Shown here: positions 33,647 to 43,962 of the stretch, piece by piece
Position numbering within the stretch: the first letter of the stretch is position 1
How the letters are laid out: each line of letters starts with the position of its first letter
DNA from: Agrobacterium tumefaciens
GTDB lineage: Bacteria > Pseudomonadota > Alphaproteobacteria > Rhizobiales > Rhizobiaceae
NCBI RefSeq assembly: GCF_005221385.1
Contig: NZ_CP039904.1
Location: forward strand, 1,228,501 to 1,292,500
Length of the DNA: 64,000 nucleotides
Direction: 5' to 3'
Made by a program: the position numbers and the translations under genes
The notes under the pieces: generated by a model
What the model was told of the DNA's origin: nothing
The model's database searches: none
What the model saw: only the letters and a program-made list of their open reading frames with translations

Positions 33647-34834
33647 ATGGCAGACTTTCAAGAGGCGCTGAAGCGGTTTCAGCCGATCGCGGTTTCATCG
33701 ATCGCTGAAGACGAGCTCAGGTTGCGGCTACGCGGCCTTCAAGCGCGGATGATCCAGGACAATATCAAGGCGGTCTGGCTCGATGCATCATCGTCGCTGA
33801 CCTATTATACCGGTCTGTCACTTGGCCTTTCGGAGCGAATTCATGGCGCTCTGGTGCCAGCTGAGGGCGCACCGATCTATATCAGCCCGACATTCGAAGA
33901 GCCGAAACTTCAGACCCTCATTCGCATCAAGGGCGAAGTCGCTGTTTGGGAAGAGGATGAAAATCCCTTCGACCTGATGGCAGGACGCGTCGCGGCACTT
34001 TCCTGTCCCGGCCATCTTGTCGCCATCGACCCCGCTACACCGTTTGTTTTCGCATCCGCCCTGATGCAGCGTCTGGAAGGACGGATCATGTCCGCCCAGC
34101 CGATGATCGTCGCGCAGCGACAGGTCAAGTCCGCGGCCGAGATCGCCATCATCCAGACTGCGATGGATGCGAGTTACGGGGTGCAGAAGGCCGTATTCGA
34201 AGGGCTTCGTCCCGGCATTTCCACCACCGAAGTGGCTGATTTCGTTAACGCCGCGCATATTGCCCTTGGCATGAAACCGCTTTTTGTGGCGGTACAGTTT
34301 GGCGAGGCGACGGCCTATCCGCATGGCGTTCCCTATGCGCAGACGCTTGACGACGGCGATATGGTGCTGGTCGATCTGGGCGCCATTCTTCATGGTTATC
34401 GGTCCGACATCACCCGCACCTATGTCTTCGGAAACCCGACCGAGCGGCAGCGTTTCCTCTGGAACGCCGAACGCGATGCCCAAGCTGCGGCCTTCGCTGC
34501 GGCCCACGTCGGTGCTGCGTGTTCCGATGTCGACAAGGCCGCGCGCGACAGCCTGAAGGCGGCCGGTTTCGGCCCGGATTATCAGCTTCCGGGTCTGCCG
34601 CATCGCACCGGCCACGGGCTTGGGCTGGATATTCACGAAGAACCCTATATCGTTGCAGGAAATGCGACGGCTCTTGAGCCGGGAATGTGCTTTTCCATCG
34701 AGCCCATGCTGTGCGTTTATGGGGAATGCGGCGTCCGTCTTGAGGACATTGTTTATATGACGGAGGCGGGACCGCGCTGGTTCTGCCCGCCGGAAAAGAA
34801 CCTCGACCGGCTGTTTCAGCCGGTCGCCGGGTAA
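33647..34834 (+). CDS. M24 family metallopeptidase (Xaa-Pro peptidase-like)
   Basis: 395 residues from ATG 33647 with GGGGAGAG upstream. An N-terminal creatinase-like domain (about 1-150) precedes the pita-bread domain with the two-metal set: Asp in VDLGAILHGYRSDITRTY (two ligands), His in GHGLGLDIHE, Glu in FSIEPM and Glu in VRLEDIVY. Such enzymes cleave Xaa-Pro dipeptides or related amide bonds. It precedes a peptide-type importer by about 120 bases, so it probably processes the imported substrate. Confidence 0.9.
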   Translation: MADFQEALKRFQPIAVSSIAEDELRLRLRGLQARMIQDNIKAVWLDASSSLTYYTGLSLGLSERIHGALVPAEGAPIYISPTFEEPKLQTLIRIKGEVAVWEEDENPFDLMAGRVAALSCPGHLVAIDPATPFVFASALMQRLEGRIMSAQPMIVAQRQVKSAAEIAIIQTAMDASYGVQKAVFEGLRPGISTTEVADFVNAAHIALGMKPLFVAVQFGEATAYPHGVPYAQTLDDGDMVLVDLGAILHGYRSDITRTYVFGNPTERQRFLWNAERDAQAAAFAAAHVGAACSDVDKAARDSLKAAGFGPDYQLPGLPHRTGHGLGLDIHEEPYIVAGNATALEPGMCFSIEPMLCVYGECGVRLEDIVYMTEAGPRWFCPPEKNLDRLFQPVAG

Positions 34835-34951
34835 TTGGTCGGGAGGCAAAGGACCGAACGGCGACACGGGTTTCGTGCCGCTGCCGACCAGGAGAGGTAG
34901 GCCCCCGAACGGGGCCGCAGGAACTCAGAAAAAGAGGGAAAGGACCACCAG

Positions 34952-36556
34952 ATGAAAACGCTGACCCGCAGTTTGCTTATCGCCTCTGCGATTGCGATCA
35001 CTTCCGCCGTGCCTGCCATGGCGAAGACCTTCGTTTATTGCTCCGAGGCATCGCCGGAAGGCTTTGATCCGTCGCCTTACACCGCTGGCGGCACCTTCGA
35101 TGCCTCCGCGCACCCGGTCTACAACCGTCTGGCCGAGTTCAAGAAGGGCACGACCGAAGTCGAGCCGGGCCTTGCGGAAAAATGGGATGTTTCGAGCGAT
35201 GGCCTCGAATACACGTTCCACCTGCGCAAGGGCGTAAAGTGGCACTCCAACGAGAAGTTCACGCCGAGCCGCGATTTCAACGCCGATGACGTGATCTTCA
35301 GCTACAACCGCCAGGGTGATGCGAAGAACCCGTGGAACCAGTATATCGCAGGCATCACCTACGAATATTACAACTCCATGGAAATGCCGTCGCTGATCAA
35401 GGAAATCGTCAAGGTTGACGATTACACCGTCAAGTTCGTGCTGACGCGCCCGGAAGCTCCGTTCCTCGCCAACATCGCCATGCCTTTCGCTTCGATCGTG
35501 TCGAAGGAATATGCCGATACGCTTGATAAGGCCGGCACCAAGGAAGACTTCAACAACCTGCCGATCGGCACCGGTCCGTTCAAGTTCGTCGCCTATCAGA
35601 AGGACGCGGTCATCCGCTACCAGAAGAATGCCGACTACTGGGGTGACGCGCCGAAGATCGACGATCTGATCTTCGCGATCACGCCTGATGCCGCCGTGCG
35701 TCTGCAGAAGCTGAAGGCCGGCGAATGCCACCTGATGCCTTACCCGGCCCCGGCCGATCTTGCCACCATCCGCGCCGACAAGAACCTCAAGCTCGATGAG
35801 CAGCCGGGTCTGAACGTCGCTTATTTCGCCTACAACACCACCGTTGCGCCTTTCGACAAGCCGGAAGTCCGCAAGGCGCTGAACATGGCGATGAACAAGC
35901 AGGCGATCATCGACGCCGTGTTCCAGGGCGCCGGCCAGGTTGCCAAGAACCCGATCCCGCCGACAATGTGGTCCTATAACGACAGCATCAAGGATGATGC
36001 CTACGATCCGGAAGCGGCCAAGAAGGCTCTCGAAGCCGCTGGTGTCAAGGACCTGTCGATGAAGATCTGGGCGATGCCGGTTCAGCGTCCCTACATGCCG
36101 AACGCACGCCGCACGGCCGAGCTGATCCAGTCGGATTTTGCGAAGGTTGGCGTCAAGGCCGAGATCGTCTCCTTCGAGTGGGGCGAATATCTCAAGAAGT
36201 CGACCGAAGTGAACCGCGACGGTGCCGTCATCCTCGGCTGGACCGGCGATAACGGTGACCCGGATAACTTCATGGGCGTTCTGCTCTCCTGCGCCGCAAC
36301 CGGCGAAGGTGGTGCAAACCGCGCGCAGTGGTGCAACAAGGAGTTCTCCGAGCTGCTTTCCAAGGCAAAGCAGACCACTGATGTTGCCGAGCGCACCAAG
36401 CTTTATGAGCAGGCGCAGGTGATCTTCAAGGAACAGGCTCCGTGGGCGACGCTTGCGCACTCCACGCAGTTCGTTCCGATGTCCGCTAAGGTTTCCGGCT
36501 TCACCATGAGCCCGCTTGGCGATTTCACCTTCGAATCCGTCGATATCGCGGAGTAA
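34952..36556 (+). CDS. ABC transporter substrate-binding protein, DppA/OppA type
   Basis: 534 residues with a Sec signal peptide (basic start, hydrophobic 7-20, cleavage after AMA near 24). SBP_bac_5 family features: [39 protein letters not shown] and [13 protein letters not shown]. It is periplasmic and closest in type to DppA, the dipeptide/heme binding protein. Strong codon bias suggests high expression, and a 16-bp hairpin follows, which would favour excess of this subunit over the permeases. Confidence 0.93.
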   Translation: MKTLTRSLLIASAIAITSAVPAMAKTFVYCSEASPEGFDPSPYTAGGTFDASAHPVYNRLAEFKKGTTEVEPGLAEKWDVSSDGLEYTFHLRKGVKWHSNEKFTPSRDFNADDVIFSYNRQGDAKNPWNQYIAGITYEYYNSMEMPSLIKEIVKVDDYTVKFVLTRPEAPFLANIAMPFASIVSKEYADTLDKAGTKEDFNNLPIGTGPFKFVAYQKDAVIRYQKNADYWGDAPKIDDLIFAITPDAAVRLQKLKAGECHLMPYPAPADLATIRADKNLKLDEQPGLNVAYFAYNTTVAPFDKPEVRKALNMAMNKQAIIDAVFQGAGQVAKNPIPPTMWSYNDSIKDDAYDPEAAKKALEAAGVKDLSMKIWAMPVQRPYMPNARRTAELIQSDFAKVGVKAEIVSFEWGEYLKKSTEVNRDGAVILGWTGDNGDPDNFMGVLLSCAATGEGGANRAQWCNKEFSELLSKAKQTTDVAERTKLYEQAQVIFKEQAPWATLAHSTQFVPMSAKVSGFTMSPLGDFTFESVDIAE

Positions 36557-36567
36557 TCCCAAACAAC

Positions 36568-36607
36568 AAGACGCGCGGAAGAACCCTGTTCTTCCGCGCG
36601 TCTTTTC
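36568..36607 (+). terminator. hairpin between binding-protein and permease genes
   Basis: Perfect 16-bp stem (AAGACGCGCGGAAGAA with its complement) and a 5-base loop CCCTG, followed by TTT. It lies 12 bases after the substrate-binding protein gene and 12 before the permease ATG, so it is either a partial terminator or a 3' stabilising structure. Confidence 0.88.
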
Positions 36608-36618
36608 AGGAAAAAACC

Positions 36619-37626
36619 ATGATCCGGTTCATTCTCGGCAAACTTCTCTATCTCGTTCCGACCTTCCTCGGGATCACCATCGTCGCCTTCGCCTTCGTGC
36701 GCGTTCTGCCGGGCGATCCCGTGCTGCTGATGGCCGGCGAACGCGGCATATCGCCCGAACGGCATGCGCAGCTTGCCGAACAGCTCGGCTTCGCGCAGCC
36801 CATCTGGCAGCAATATCTTCATTTCCTCGGACGGCTGCTTCAGGGCGATCTCGGCAATTCGCTGGTCACCAAGAAACCTGTTCTGACCGAGTTCCTGTCG
36901 CTCTTCCCCGCGACGGTCGAGCTTGGCCTCGTTGCCATCATCATCGCCACCGTCATCGGCGTGCCGGTCGGCGTCATCGCCGCCATTCGCCGTGGCTCGT
37001 GGTTCGACCAGATTTCCATGACGACCGCGCTCGTCGGCTTCTCCATGCCGATCTTCTGGTGGGGTCTGCTGCTGATCATCATGTTCTCGGGCATCCTGCA
37101 ATGGACACCGGTGTCGGGCCGCATCTCGCTGATGTATTTCTTCCCCTCCGTCACCGGTTTCATGCTGATTGACAGCCTGATTTCCGGGCAGAAGGGCGCC
37201 TTCGCCTCGGCCTTGTCGCATCTCATCCTGCCTTCGGTGGTGCTTGCCACCATTCCGCTGGCGGTCATTGCGCGCCAGACGCGCTCGGCCATGCTGGAAG
37301 TGTTGGGTGAGGATTATGTCCGCACGGCCCGTGCAAAAGGTATGTCGGCCTCCCGCGTCGTCGGCGTGCATGCGCTGCGCAACGCCATGATCCCGGTCAT
37401 CACCACCATCGGCCTGCAGATTGGCGTGCTGATGGCGGGTGCCATCCTGACCGAAACAATCTTTTCCTGGCCGGGCATCGGCAAGTGGATGATCGATTCC
37501 ATCTCGCGCCGCGACTATCCGGTCGTGCAGAGCGGCCTGCTGCTGATTGCGGGCCTGGTAATGGTCGTCAACCTGCTTGTCGATCTGACCTATGGCCTCA
37601 TCAATCCAAGGATCCGTCACAAATGA
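36619..37626 (+). CDS. ABC transporter permease, DppB type
   Basis: 335 residues, six membrane helices, with the binding-protein-dependent EAA loop VRTARAKGMSASRVVGVHAL near 240. AGGAAAA precedes the ATG. It overlaps the next permease gene by ATGA and forms the membrane channel with it. Confidence 0.94.
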   Translation: MIRFILGKLLYLVPTFLGITIVAFAFVRVLPGDPVLLMAGERGISPERHAQLAEQLGFAQPIWQQYLHFLGRLLQGDLGNSLVTKKPVLTEFLSLFPATVELGLVAIIIATVIGVPVGVIAAIRRGSWFDQISMTTALVGFSMPIFWWGLLLIIMFSGILQWTPVSGRISLMYFFPSVTGFMLIDSLISGQKGAFASALSHLILPSVVLATIPLAVIARQTRSAMLEVLGEDYVRTARAKGMSASRVVGVHALRNAMIPVITTIGLQIGVLMAGAILTETIFSWPGIGKWMIDSISRRDYPVVQSGLLLIAGLVMVVNLLVDLTYGLINPRIRHK

Positions 37627-38537
37627 GCGATGTGACCACCACGCCCGGCGTCCGCCTTTCGGACGCCGCCATTCGCCGCCGGATGATCGCCGATTTCTGG
37701 TTCTATTTCCGTCAGAACCGTGGCGCCGTCATCGGCCTTGCCGTCTTTACTCTGTTGGTGCTGGTGGCGGTTTTCGCGCCGCTGATCGCGCCGCATGATC
37801 CGACGCAGCAATATCGTGATGCGCTTCTTGTCCCGCCCGTCTGGCAGGAAGGCGGCCGCGCCGGCTTCTTCTTCGGCACCGATGCGGTCGGTCGCGACAT
37901 GCTGTCCCGGCTGATCTATGGCGCGCAATATTCGCTGTTCATCGGCGTCGTCGTCGTTTCCATCGCCCTCGTCGGCGGCATCGTCATCGGTCTCGTCGCC
38001 GGCTTTTTCGGCGGCTGGGTGGATACCGTCATCATGCGCGTCATGGATGTCATCCTGGCGTTTCCGTCGCTGCTGCTGGCGCTGGTGCTGGTCGCCATTC
38101 TTGGGCCGGGCCTTACCAACGCCATGATCGCCATCGCCATCGTCTATCAGCCGCATTTCGCGCGTTTGACGCGCGCGGCCGTCATGAGCGAACTCAGACG
38201 CGAATATGTCACCGCCGCCCGTGTGGCGGGTGCCGGCAATTTCCGGCTGATGTTCAAGACAATCCTGCCGAATTGCCTTGCGCCGCTGATCGTGCAGGCG
38301 ACGCTGTCCTTCTCGTCTGCGGTCCTCGATGCGGCCGCCCTCGGCTTCCTCGGTATGGGCGCCCAGCCGCCCGCTTCCGAATGGGGCACGATGCTGGCCG
38401 AAGCGCGCGAGTTCATTCTGCGCGCCTGGTGGGTCGTGACGCTTCCCGGCCTGACGATCCTGATCTCGGTGCTTGCCATCAACCTGATGGGCGACGGTCT
38501 GCGCGATGCGCTCGATCCCAAACTGAAGCGGAGCTGA
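37623..38537 (+). CDS. ABC transporter permease, DppC type
   Basis: 304 residues from ATG 37623, overlapping the previous stop. N-terminal cytoplasmic segment and helix (FRQNRGAVIGLAVFTLLVLV) typical of OppC_N, periplasmic segment DPTQQYRDALL, then the inner-membrane component with the EAA loop EYVTAARVAGAGNFRLMFKT. The longer frame upstream is an artefact of overlap. Confidence 0.94.
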   Translation: MSDVTTTPGVRLSDAAIRRRMIADFWFYFRQNRGAVIGLAVFTLLVLVAVFAPLIAPHDPTQQYRDALLVPPVWQEGGRAGFFFGTDAVGRDMLSRLIYGAQYSLFIGVVVVSIALVGGIVIGLVAGFFGGWVDTVIMRVMDVILAFPSLLLALVLVAILGPGLTNAMIAIAIVYQPHFARLTRAAVMSELRREYVTAARVAGAGNFRLMFKTILPNCLAPLIVQATLSFSSAVLDAAALGFLGMGAQPPASEWGTMLAEAREFILRAWWVVTLPGLTILISVLAINLMGDGLRDALDPKLKRS

Positions 38538-38540
38538 GCG

Positions 38541-39380
38541 ATGAGCCTGCTGAAAATCAAGAACCTCACCGTCAAATTTGCCACCGCCACCGGCGCCTTT
38601 ACCGCCGTCAACGGCATCGACGTATCTGTCGACAAGCATGAAGTCTTGGCCATCGTCGGTGAATCCGGTTCCGGCAAGTCGGTATCGATGCTCGCGGTCA
38701 TGGGGCTTCTGCCCGATACCGCGACGATTACCGCGGATGAAATGACCTTCGACGGCAAGAACCTGCTGACCATGTCGCCGCAGGAGCGCCGCAGGGTGAT
38801 CGGCCGCGAGATCACCATGATCTTCCAGGAGCCGGTCGCTTCGCTCAACCCGTCCTTTACGGTCGGGTTCCAGATCGAGGAAGTGCTGCGCCTCAATCTC
38901 GGCATGGGCCGTTCCGCCGCCCGCGCCCGGGCGCTGGAACTGTTCCGCGCGGTCGGCATTCCCGAGCCGGAAACCAAGCTCAATGCCTATCCGCACCAGA
39001 TGTCCGGCGGCCAGTGCCAGCGTGTGATGATCGCGATCGCAATCGCCTCCAAACCGCGCCTGCTGATCGCCGACGAGCCGACGACTGCGCTTGACGTGAC
39101 GATCCAGAAGCAGATTCTCGATCTGCTGATGAACCTGCAGGAAGAATACGGCATGGCGCTGATCCTCATCACCCATGACATGGGCGTGGTGGCGGAAACC
39201 GCGGACCGCGTCGTGGTGCAATATAAGGGCCGCAAGATGGAGGAGGCGGATGTCTTGAGCCTGTTCGAGGCCCCGCAGCATCCCTATACCAAGGCATTGC
39301 TTTCGGCCCTGCCGGAAAATGCCACCGGCGACCGCCTGCCCACGGTTTCCGATTTCTTCGGCAAGGAGGGCGTTCAATGA
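38541..39380 (+). CDS. ABC transporter ATP-binding protein, DppD type
   Basis: 279 residues. Walker [11 protein letters not shown] (about 38), Q-loop [11 protein letters not shown], signature [16 protein letters not shown], Walker [13 protein letters not shown]. It ends with the Opp/Dpp-type tail ([12 protein letters not shown]). It overlaps the following dppF-like gene by ATGA. Confidence 0.94.
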   Translation: MSLLKIKNLTVKFATATGAFTAVNGIDVSVDKHEVLAIVGESGSGKSVSMLAVMGLLPDTATITADEMTFDGKNLLTMSPQERRRVIGREITMIFQEPVASLNPSFTVGFQIEEVLRLNLGMGRSAARARALELFRAVGIPEPETKLNAYPHQMSGGQCQRVMIAIAIASKPRLLIADEPTTALDVTIQKQILDLLMNLQEEYGMALILITHDMGVVAETADRVVVQYKGRKMEEADVLSLFEAPQHPYTKALLSALPENATGDRLPTVSDFFGKEGVQ

Positions 39381-40222
39381 GCATTGTTGTCGAAGGCAAG
39401 GGCATTACCCGCGATTATCACGTTCCGGGCGGCCTGTTCGGCGCGGCCAAGACGGTTCAGGCCCTTAAGGGAGTCGATTTTGCCGTCGAGCGTGGCAAGA
39501 CGCTCGCCATCGTCGGTGAATCCGGTTCGGGCAAGTCGACACTTGCGCGTATCATCGCGTTGATCGATCCGGCATCCGGCGGCGAACTCAAGATCGAAGG
39601 CAAGCCGGTCGATATCGCCAGGCGCCGCCCCGATACGGAAATGCGCTCCAAGGTGCAGATGGTGTTCCAGAACCCCTATGGCAGCCTCAATCCGCGCCAG
39701 AAGGTGGGTGACGTGCTGATGGAACCGCTCATCATCAACACGAAAATACCGGCTTCCGAGCGTCGCGAGCGGGCCGAAGCCATGCTGGTGAAGGTCGGTC
39801 TCGGTCCTGAGCATTTCAACCGTTATCCGCACATGTTCTCCGGCGGCCAGCGCCAGCGCATTGCCATCGCCCGCGCGCTTATGCTCAACCCGGCACTGCT
39901 GGTGCTGGATGAGCCGGTCTCGGCGCTCGATCTTTCGGTACAGGCGCAGGTGCTGAACCTGCTTGCGGATTTGCAGGAAGAGTTTCAGCTGACCTATGTC
40001 TTCGTCAGCCACGATCTTTCCGTGGTGCGTTATATCGCCGACGATGTGATGGTCATCTCCAAGGGCGTGGCGGTGGAGCAGGGGACGCGCGAGGAACTCT
40101 TCGCCGATCCGAAGCATCCCTATACGCGCCAGCTCTTCGCCGCGACACCGATCACGGATGTCGATGCCATCCGCGCCCGCGTGGAACGCCGCAAGGCGGC
40201 GCGGCAGGCCGCAACGGCCTGA
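39377..40222 (+). CDS. ABC transporter ATP-binding protein, DppF type
   Basis: 281 residues. Walker [11 protein letters not shown], signature FSGGQRQRIAIARAL, Walker B LLVLDEPVSALD, and C-terminal HPYTRQLFAATP. It pairs with the DppD-type subunit to power the importer. Last gene of the operon, followed by a terminator. Confidence 0.94.
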   Translation: MSIVVEGKGITRDYHVPGGLFGAAKTVQALKGVDFAVERGKTLAIVGESGSGKSTLARIIALIDPASGGELKIEGKPVDIARRRPDTEMRSKVQMVFQNPYGSLNPRQKVGDVLMEPLIINTKIPASERRERAEAMLVKVGLGPEHFNRYPHMFSGGQRQRIAIARALMLNPALLVLDEPVSALDLSVQAQVLNLLADLQEEFQLTYVFVSHDLSVVRYIADDVMVISKGVAVEQGTREELFADPKHPYTRQLFAATPITDVDAIRARVERRKAARQAATA

Positions 40223-40245
40223 GCGTAGAAGCATCAAGTTAGAAA

Positions 40246-40275
40246 ACAGGCCGGGTTTCCGGCCTGTTGCTTTTT
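40246..40275 (+). terminator. Rho-independent terminator of the peptide importer operon
   Basis: Stem ACAGGCCGG/CCGGCCTGT, loop GTTT, then TGC and five T. It ends against the stop codon of the convergent mannitol dehydrogenase-family gene. Confidence 0.88.
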
Positions 40276-41744
40276 CAGGACTTTAAAAACATGCCGATAG
40301 CGGCAAGTGCGCCTTGCTCGCGGATGTCACGATAGGCGGCTTTCAGGGAGGACACGAAATTTTCGTTGCCCGGCAGGTCGTCGCCGAATGTGCGCGTGAA
40401 GGTGAGGAAGCGGTCAACGACAGCATCCGGTGCCATTGCCAGCTGGTCCGGCGCATCCCACTCCTTGAAAGCGGGGTCGAGAATGGTGATCGGCTGATCC
40501 TTTTCATCCCTGTCTGCGCAGGATCTGATCCACAAAGCGACGGCAAAAATAACGGCCCGACTGTCGGCCTGTTCTTCCAGCAATTCGCGCAATGGACCAA
40601 GAATACGCAGTGGCACTTTCTGCGAGGCGTCGGAGGCGATCTGCATGGTCTTGTGCTGCAGAGAGGGGTTGGCGAAACGCTCCCTGAGGCCGGCTGCGAA
40701 TTCTGCTCCATCGACCGCAGGGTCCAACGTCCGGCCGACTTCGCGCCAATAGGCGTCGATGAAATCGCGCACGGTTTTTTCACCCCATGCATCGGCAACC
40801 GTTTTAAGGCCCGCGATCTGGCCTATGGCGGCGATGGCGCTGTGGGAGCCGTTCAGCATTCTGAGTTTCATATGTTCGTAGGGCTCGACGTCGCTGACGA
40901 ACTCCACACCCGATCTTTCGAGCGCCGGCCTTCCATGCGGAAAACGGTCTTCGATGACGAAGCGGAAATAGGGCTCTGCCACCACCGGCCAAGCGTCGCG
41001 CACCCCAAGTGCCGTTGATATCGCATCCCGGTCCGCCTCGGTGGTGGCGGGAACGATCCGGTCCACCATGGAGCAGGGGCAGGCGATATTGGTTTCGATG
41101 AACGGGGCCAGTTCAGGGTCGGCAAGTGCGACGAATTCCAGCAGCAGCTTTTGCAACACATGTCCGTTGGCGGGCAGGTTATCGCAGGAAAGAAGCGTCA
41201 GCGGCAGCGAGCCTTCTTTGCGCCTGCGTTGCGTAGCAGCGAGAATGAAACCGAAGATGGAGCGTGGCCGGTCCGGGTTTTCAAGGTCGTGGAGAATATC
41301 GGGATGGTCACGCAGCAGGCTGCGGGAAGCGAGATTGGTGAGATAACCCTTTTCCGTCACGGTCAGGGTGACGATGAGCACGCGCGGATCGGATAGCCGC
41401 TCCACCAGCCTTTCGGGGTCTTCCGGCGCCACGATGGTCTCCATGATGGAGCCGATGATGCGCAGGTGCTCGCTTTGGCCGTCGCGTAAGCAGAATGTGT
41501 AGAGATTGTCCTGCGGTTCTATGGCATCGCGCGTGTCCGGGCTGCGCAGCGACGCGGCTATGATGCCCCATTGTGTTTCACCGCGATTGAGGCAGTCATC
41601 AATGAAAACCGCCTGATGCGCCCGGTGAAACGCCCCGACCCCGAGATGCACGATGCCGGGTGTGACCGTTTGGCGATCATAGGTGGGCGTTGCCACGGAT
41701 TGCGGCAGGCGGGGAAGGGTGGCGGCGGAAAGCCTGTCTGTCAT
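40275..41744 (-). CDS. mannitol dehydrogenase/fructuronate reductase family oxidoreductase
   Basis: 489 residues from ATG 41744. IVHLGVGAFHRAHQAVFID near 33 (the family Rossmann entry) and NCPCSMVDRIVP-like ACPCSMVDRIVPAT near 220; the catalytic lysine lies in EHMKLRMLNGSHS near 295. Family members reduce fructuronate or tagaturonate to aldonates, or oxidise mannitol. It is next to a FCD-type GntR gene and divergently a gci-like gene, so a hexuronate or aldarate role (uxuB-like) is more likely than mannitol, but not proven. Confidence 0.87.
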   Translation of the reverse strand: MTDRLSAATLPRLPQSVATPTYDRQTVTPGIVHLGVGAFHRAHQAVFIDDCLNRGETQWGIIAASLRSPDTRDAIEPQDNLYTFCLRDGQSEHLRIIGSIMETIVAPEDPERLVERLSDPRVLIVTLTVTEKGYLTNLASRSLLRDHPDILHDLENPDRPRSIFGFILAATQRRRKEGSLPLTLLSCDNLPANGHVLQKLLLEFVALADPELAPFIETNIACPCSMVDRIVPATTEADRDAISTALGVRDAWPVVAEPYFRFVIEDRFPHGRPALERSGVEFVSDVEPYEHMKLRMLNGSHSAIAAIGQIAGLKTVADAWGEKTVRDFIDAYWREVGRTLDPAVDGAEFAAGLRERFANPSLQHKTMQIASDASQKVPLRILGPLRELLEEQADSRAVIFAVALWIRSCADRDEKDQPITILDPAFKEWDAPDQLAMAPDAVVDRFLTFTRTFGDDLPGNENFVSSLKAAYRDIREQGALAAIGMFLKS

Positions 41745-41870
41745 CAATGCGAAATCCCCACGCGGAAGGGGGTAGTCGCGGTTCGTGCCGCTGGAATTTC
41801 GGCATCCGGATTTTCGCGCATGTCAGTTCCTCCCGTTGTTTTCTGAATAGATCAGGGTCTTCTAAATGGA

Positions 41871-42545
41871 TCAGGCCCCACCCTCTTTAAGCAGCCGGAT
41901 CTGACGCAGCGTGTTCTGGCGGCTGCGTTCGAGATGCCGCCACAGGGCATCGACGATCTGGGCCTTGCTGCCGGCGGCGATGGCGTCGGCGATATTCTGG
42001 TGCTCCTCGACCGAACGGGCGTAATCACCGAGGATCGAGACGAAAACCGTGTGGGTCTGGTCGAGAATGCGCTCGTGCGAGCCGGAAATGACGGGAATGC
42101 GCGCGGCCGACACAAGGGTCGTATGGAAGCTGCGATCGTAAAAAAGCGCTTTCGACAATTCATCCAGTGTCGAGCCTTTGGCGAATTCGCGATGTTTCGC
42201 AAGGCTTTCAAGAAGCTGCGCATGCAGCGCGCCATCCAGCTGCCCGGCGTCGAAAGCCACTTCGACGGCGCCTTTTTCAAGCAGCATTCTGGCGGCGTAG
42301 AGCTCTTCCACATCCTCCACCGTGAAATCGCGCACCACCATGCCGCGCCTTGAAGAGTTGACCACCAGCCCGTCGGCCTCGAGTTTCACACAGGCTTCCT
42401 TGACCGGCGTGGGGCTGATGCCGAGATCGGCGGCAAGCTCGTTTGGCAGCAGGCGCTCGCCGCCGCGCAATTTGCCGCTGACGATGCGCGCGCGAAGTTC
42501 CCGGTGCGCCTGTTCGGCGAGCGTGACTTTGACGAGTGTGTTCAT
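41871..42545 (-). CDS. GntR family regulator, FadR/FCD subgroup
   Basis: 224 residues from ATG 42545. Winged helix around 10-75 (AEQAHRELRARIVSGKLRGG, then ELAADLGISPTPVKEAC), then an all-helical FCD ligand domain (YAARMLLEKGAVEVAF, DRSFHTTLV, HQNIADAI) with the metal-site Asp and His residues. FCD regulators answer to sugar acids and similar carboxylates. It is divergent from gci, across a low-GC promoter region containing a 22-bp palindrome, and likely controls both flanks. Confidence 0.92.
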   Translation of the reverse strand: MNTLVKVTLAEQAHRELRARIVSGKLRGGERLLPNELAADLGISPTPVKEACVKLEADGLVVNSSRRGMVVRDFTVEDVEELYAARMLLEKGAVEVAFDAGQLDGALHAQLLESLAKHREFAKGSTLDELSKALFYDRSFHTTLVSAARIPVISGSHERILDQTHTVFVSILGDYARSVEEHQNIADAIAAGSKAQIVDALWRHLERSRQNTLRQIRLLKEGGA

Positions 42546-42593
42546 GGCCACATCATTGCGCAGCTTTGGAGGACAGGCAATAATCAAATATTA

Positions 42594-42615
42594 AAAATAA
42601 AAAATTTTTTATTTT
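42594..42615. promoter_or_regulatory. 22-bp A/T palindrome between gntR and gci
   Basis: AAAATAAAAAA followed directly by TTTTTTATTTT, a perfect inverted repeat, in the 250-base divergent region of high-GC surroundings. It may be an operator or simply promoter-associated A/T tract DNA; GntR/FCD sites are usually shorter. Confidence 0.4.
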
Positions 42616-42786
42616 ACAATGACGGCTTTTCCGTTAGCTCTATTCGTTATCGGAAGCCGGCTGCTGGAGGAGGGTAGCGCGGCAATCCCCGACGGTCTCA
42701 TCTCTTGCGGTTACTGATCGCGGGGCGATGCCTCACTGGGGAGTCCGCATGTTCCTCCCCAGAAGCGTTCAAGCATCGAGGAATGA

Positions 42787-43911
<1,125 letters not shown>

Positions 43912-43913
43912 AA

Positions 43914-43940
43914 AAGGCGGCGCAGAGAATGCGCCGCCTT
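43914..43940. terminator. bidirectional terminator between gci and the LLM gene
   Basis: Perfect 11-bp stem AAGGCGGCGCA/TGCGCCGCCTT, loop GAGAA. The minus strand has TTTTTT after it and the plus strand a looser T-rich tail. It serves the convergent genes on either side. Confidence 0.85.
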
Positions 43941-43962
43941 GTTCATTTTTAGGGAAAAGCCG

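Noticed and set aside
34925..36562. Minus-strand frame over the peptide-binding protein gene
   Set aside because: Antisense shadow, no ribosome site.
37617..39377. Minus-strand frame over the dppC- and dppD-like genes
   Set aside because: Antisense shadow of two genes with clear permease and ABC motifs.
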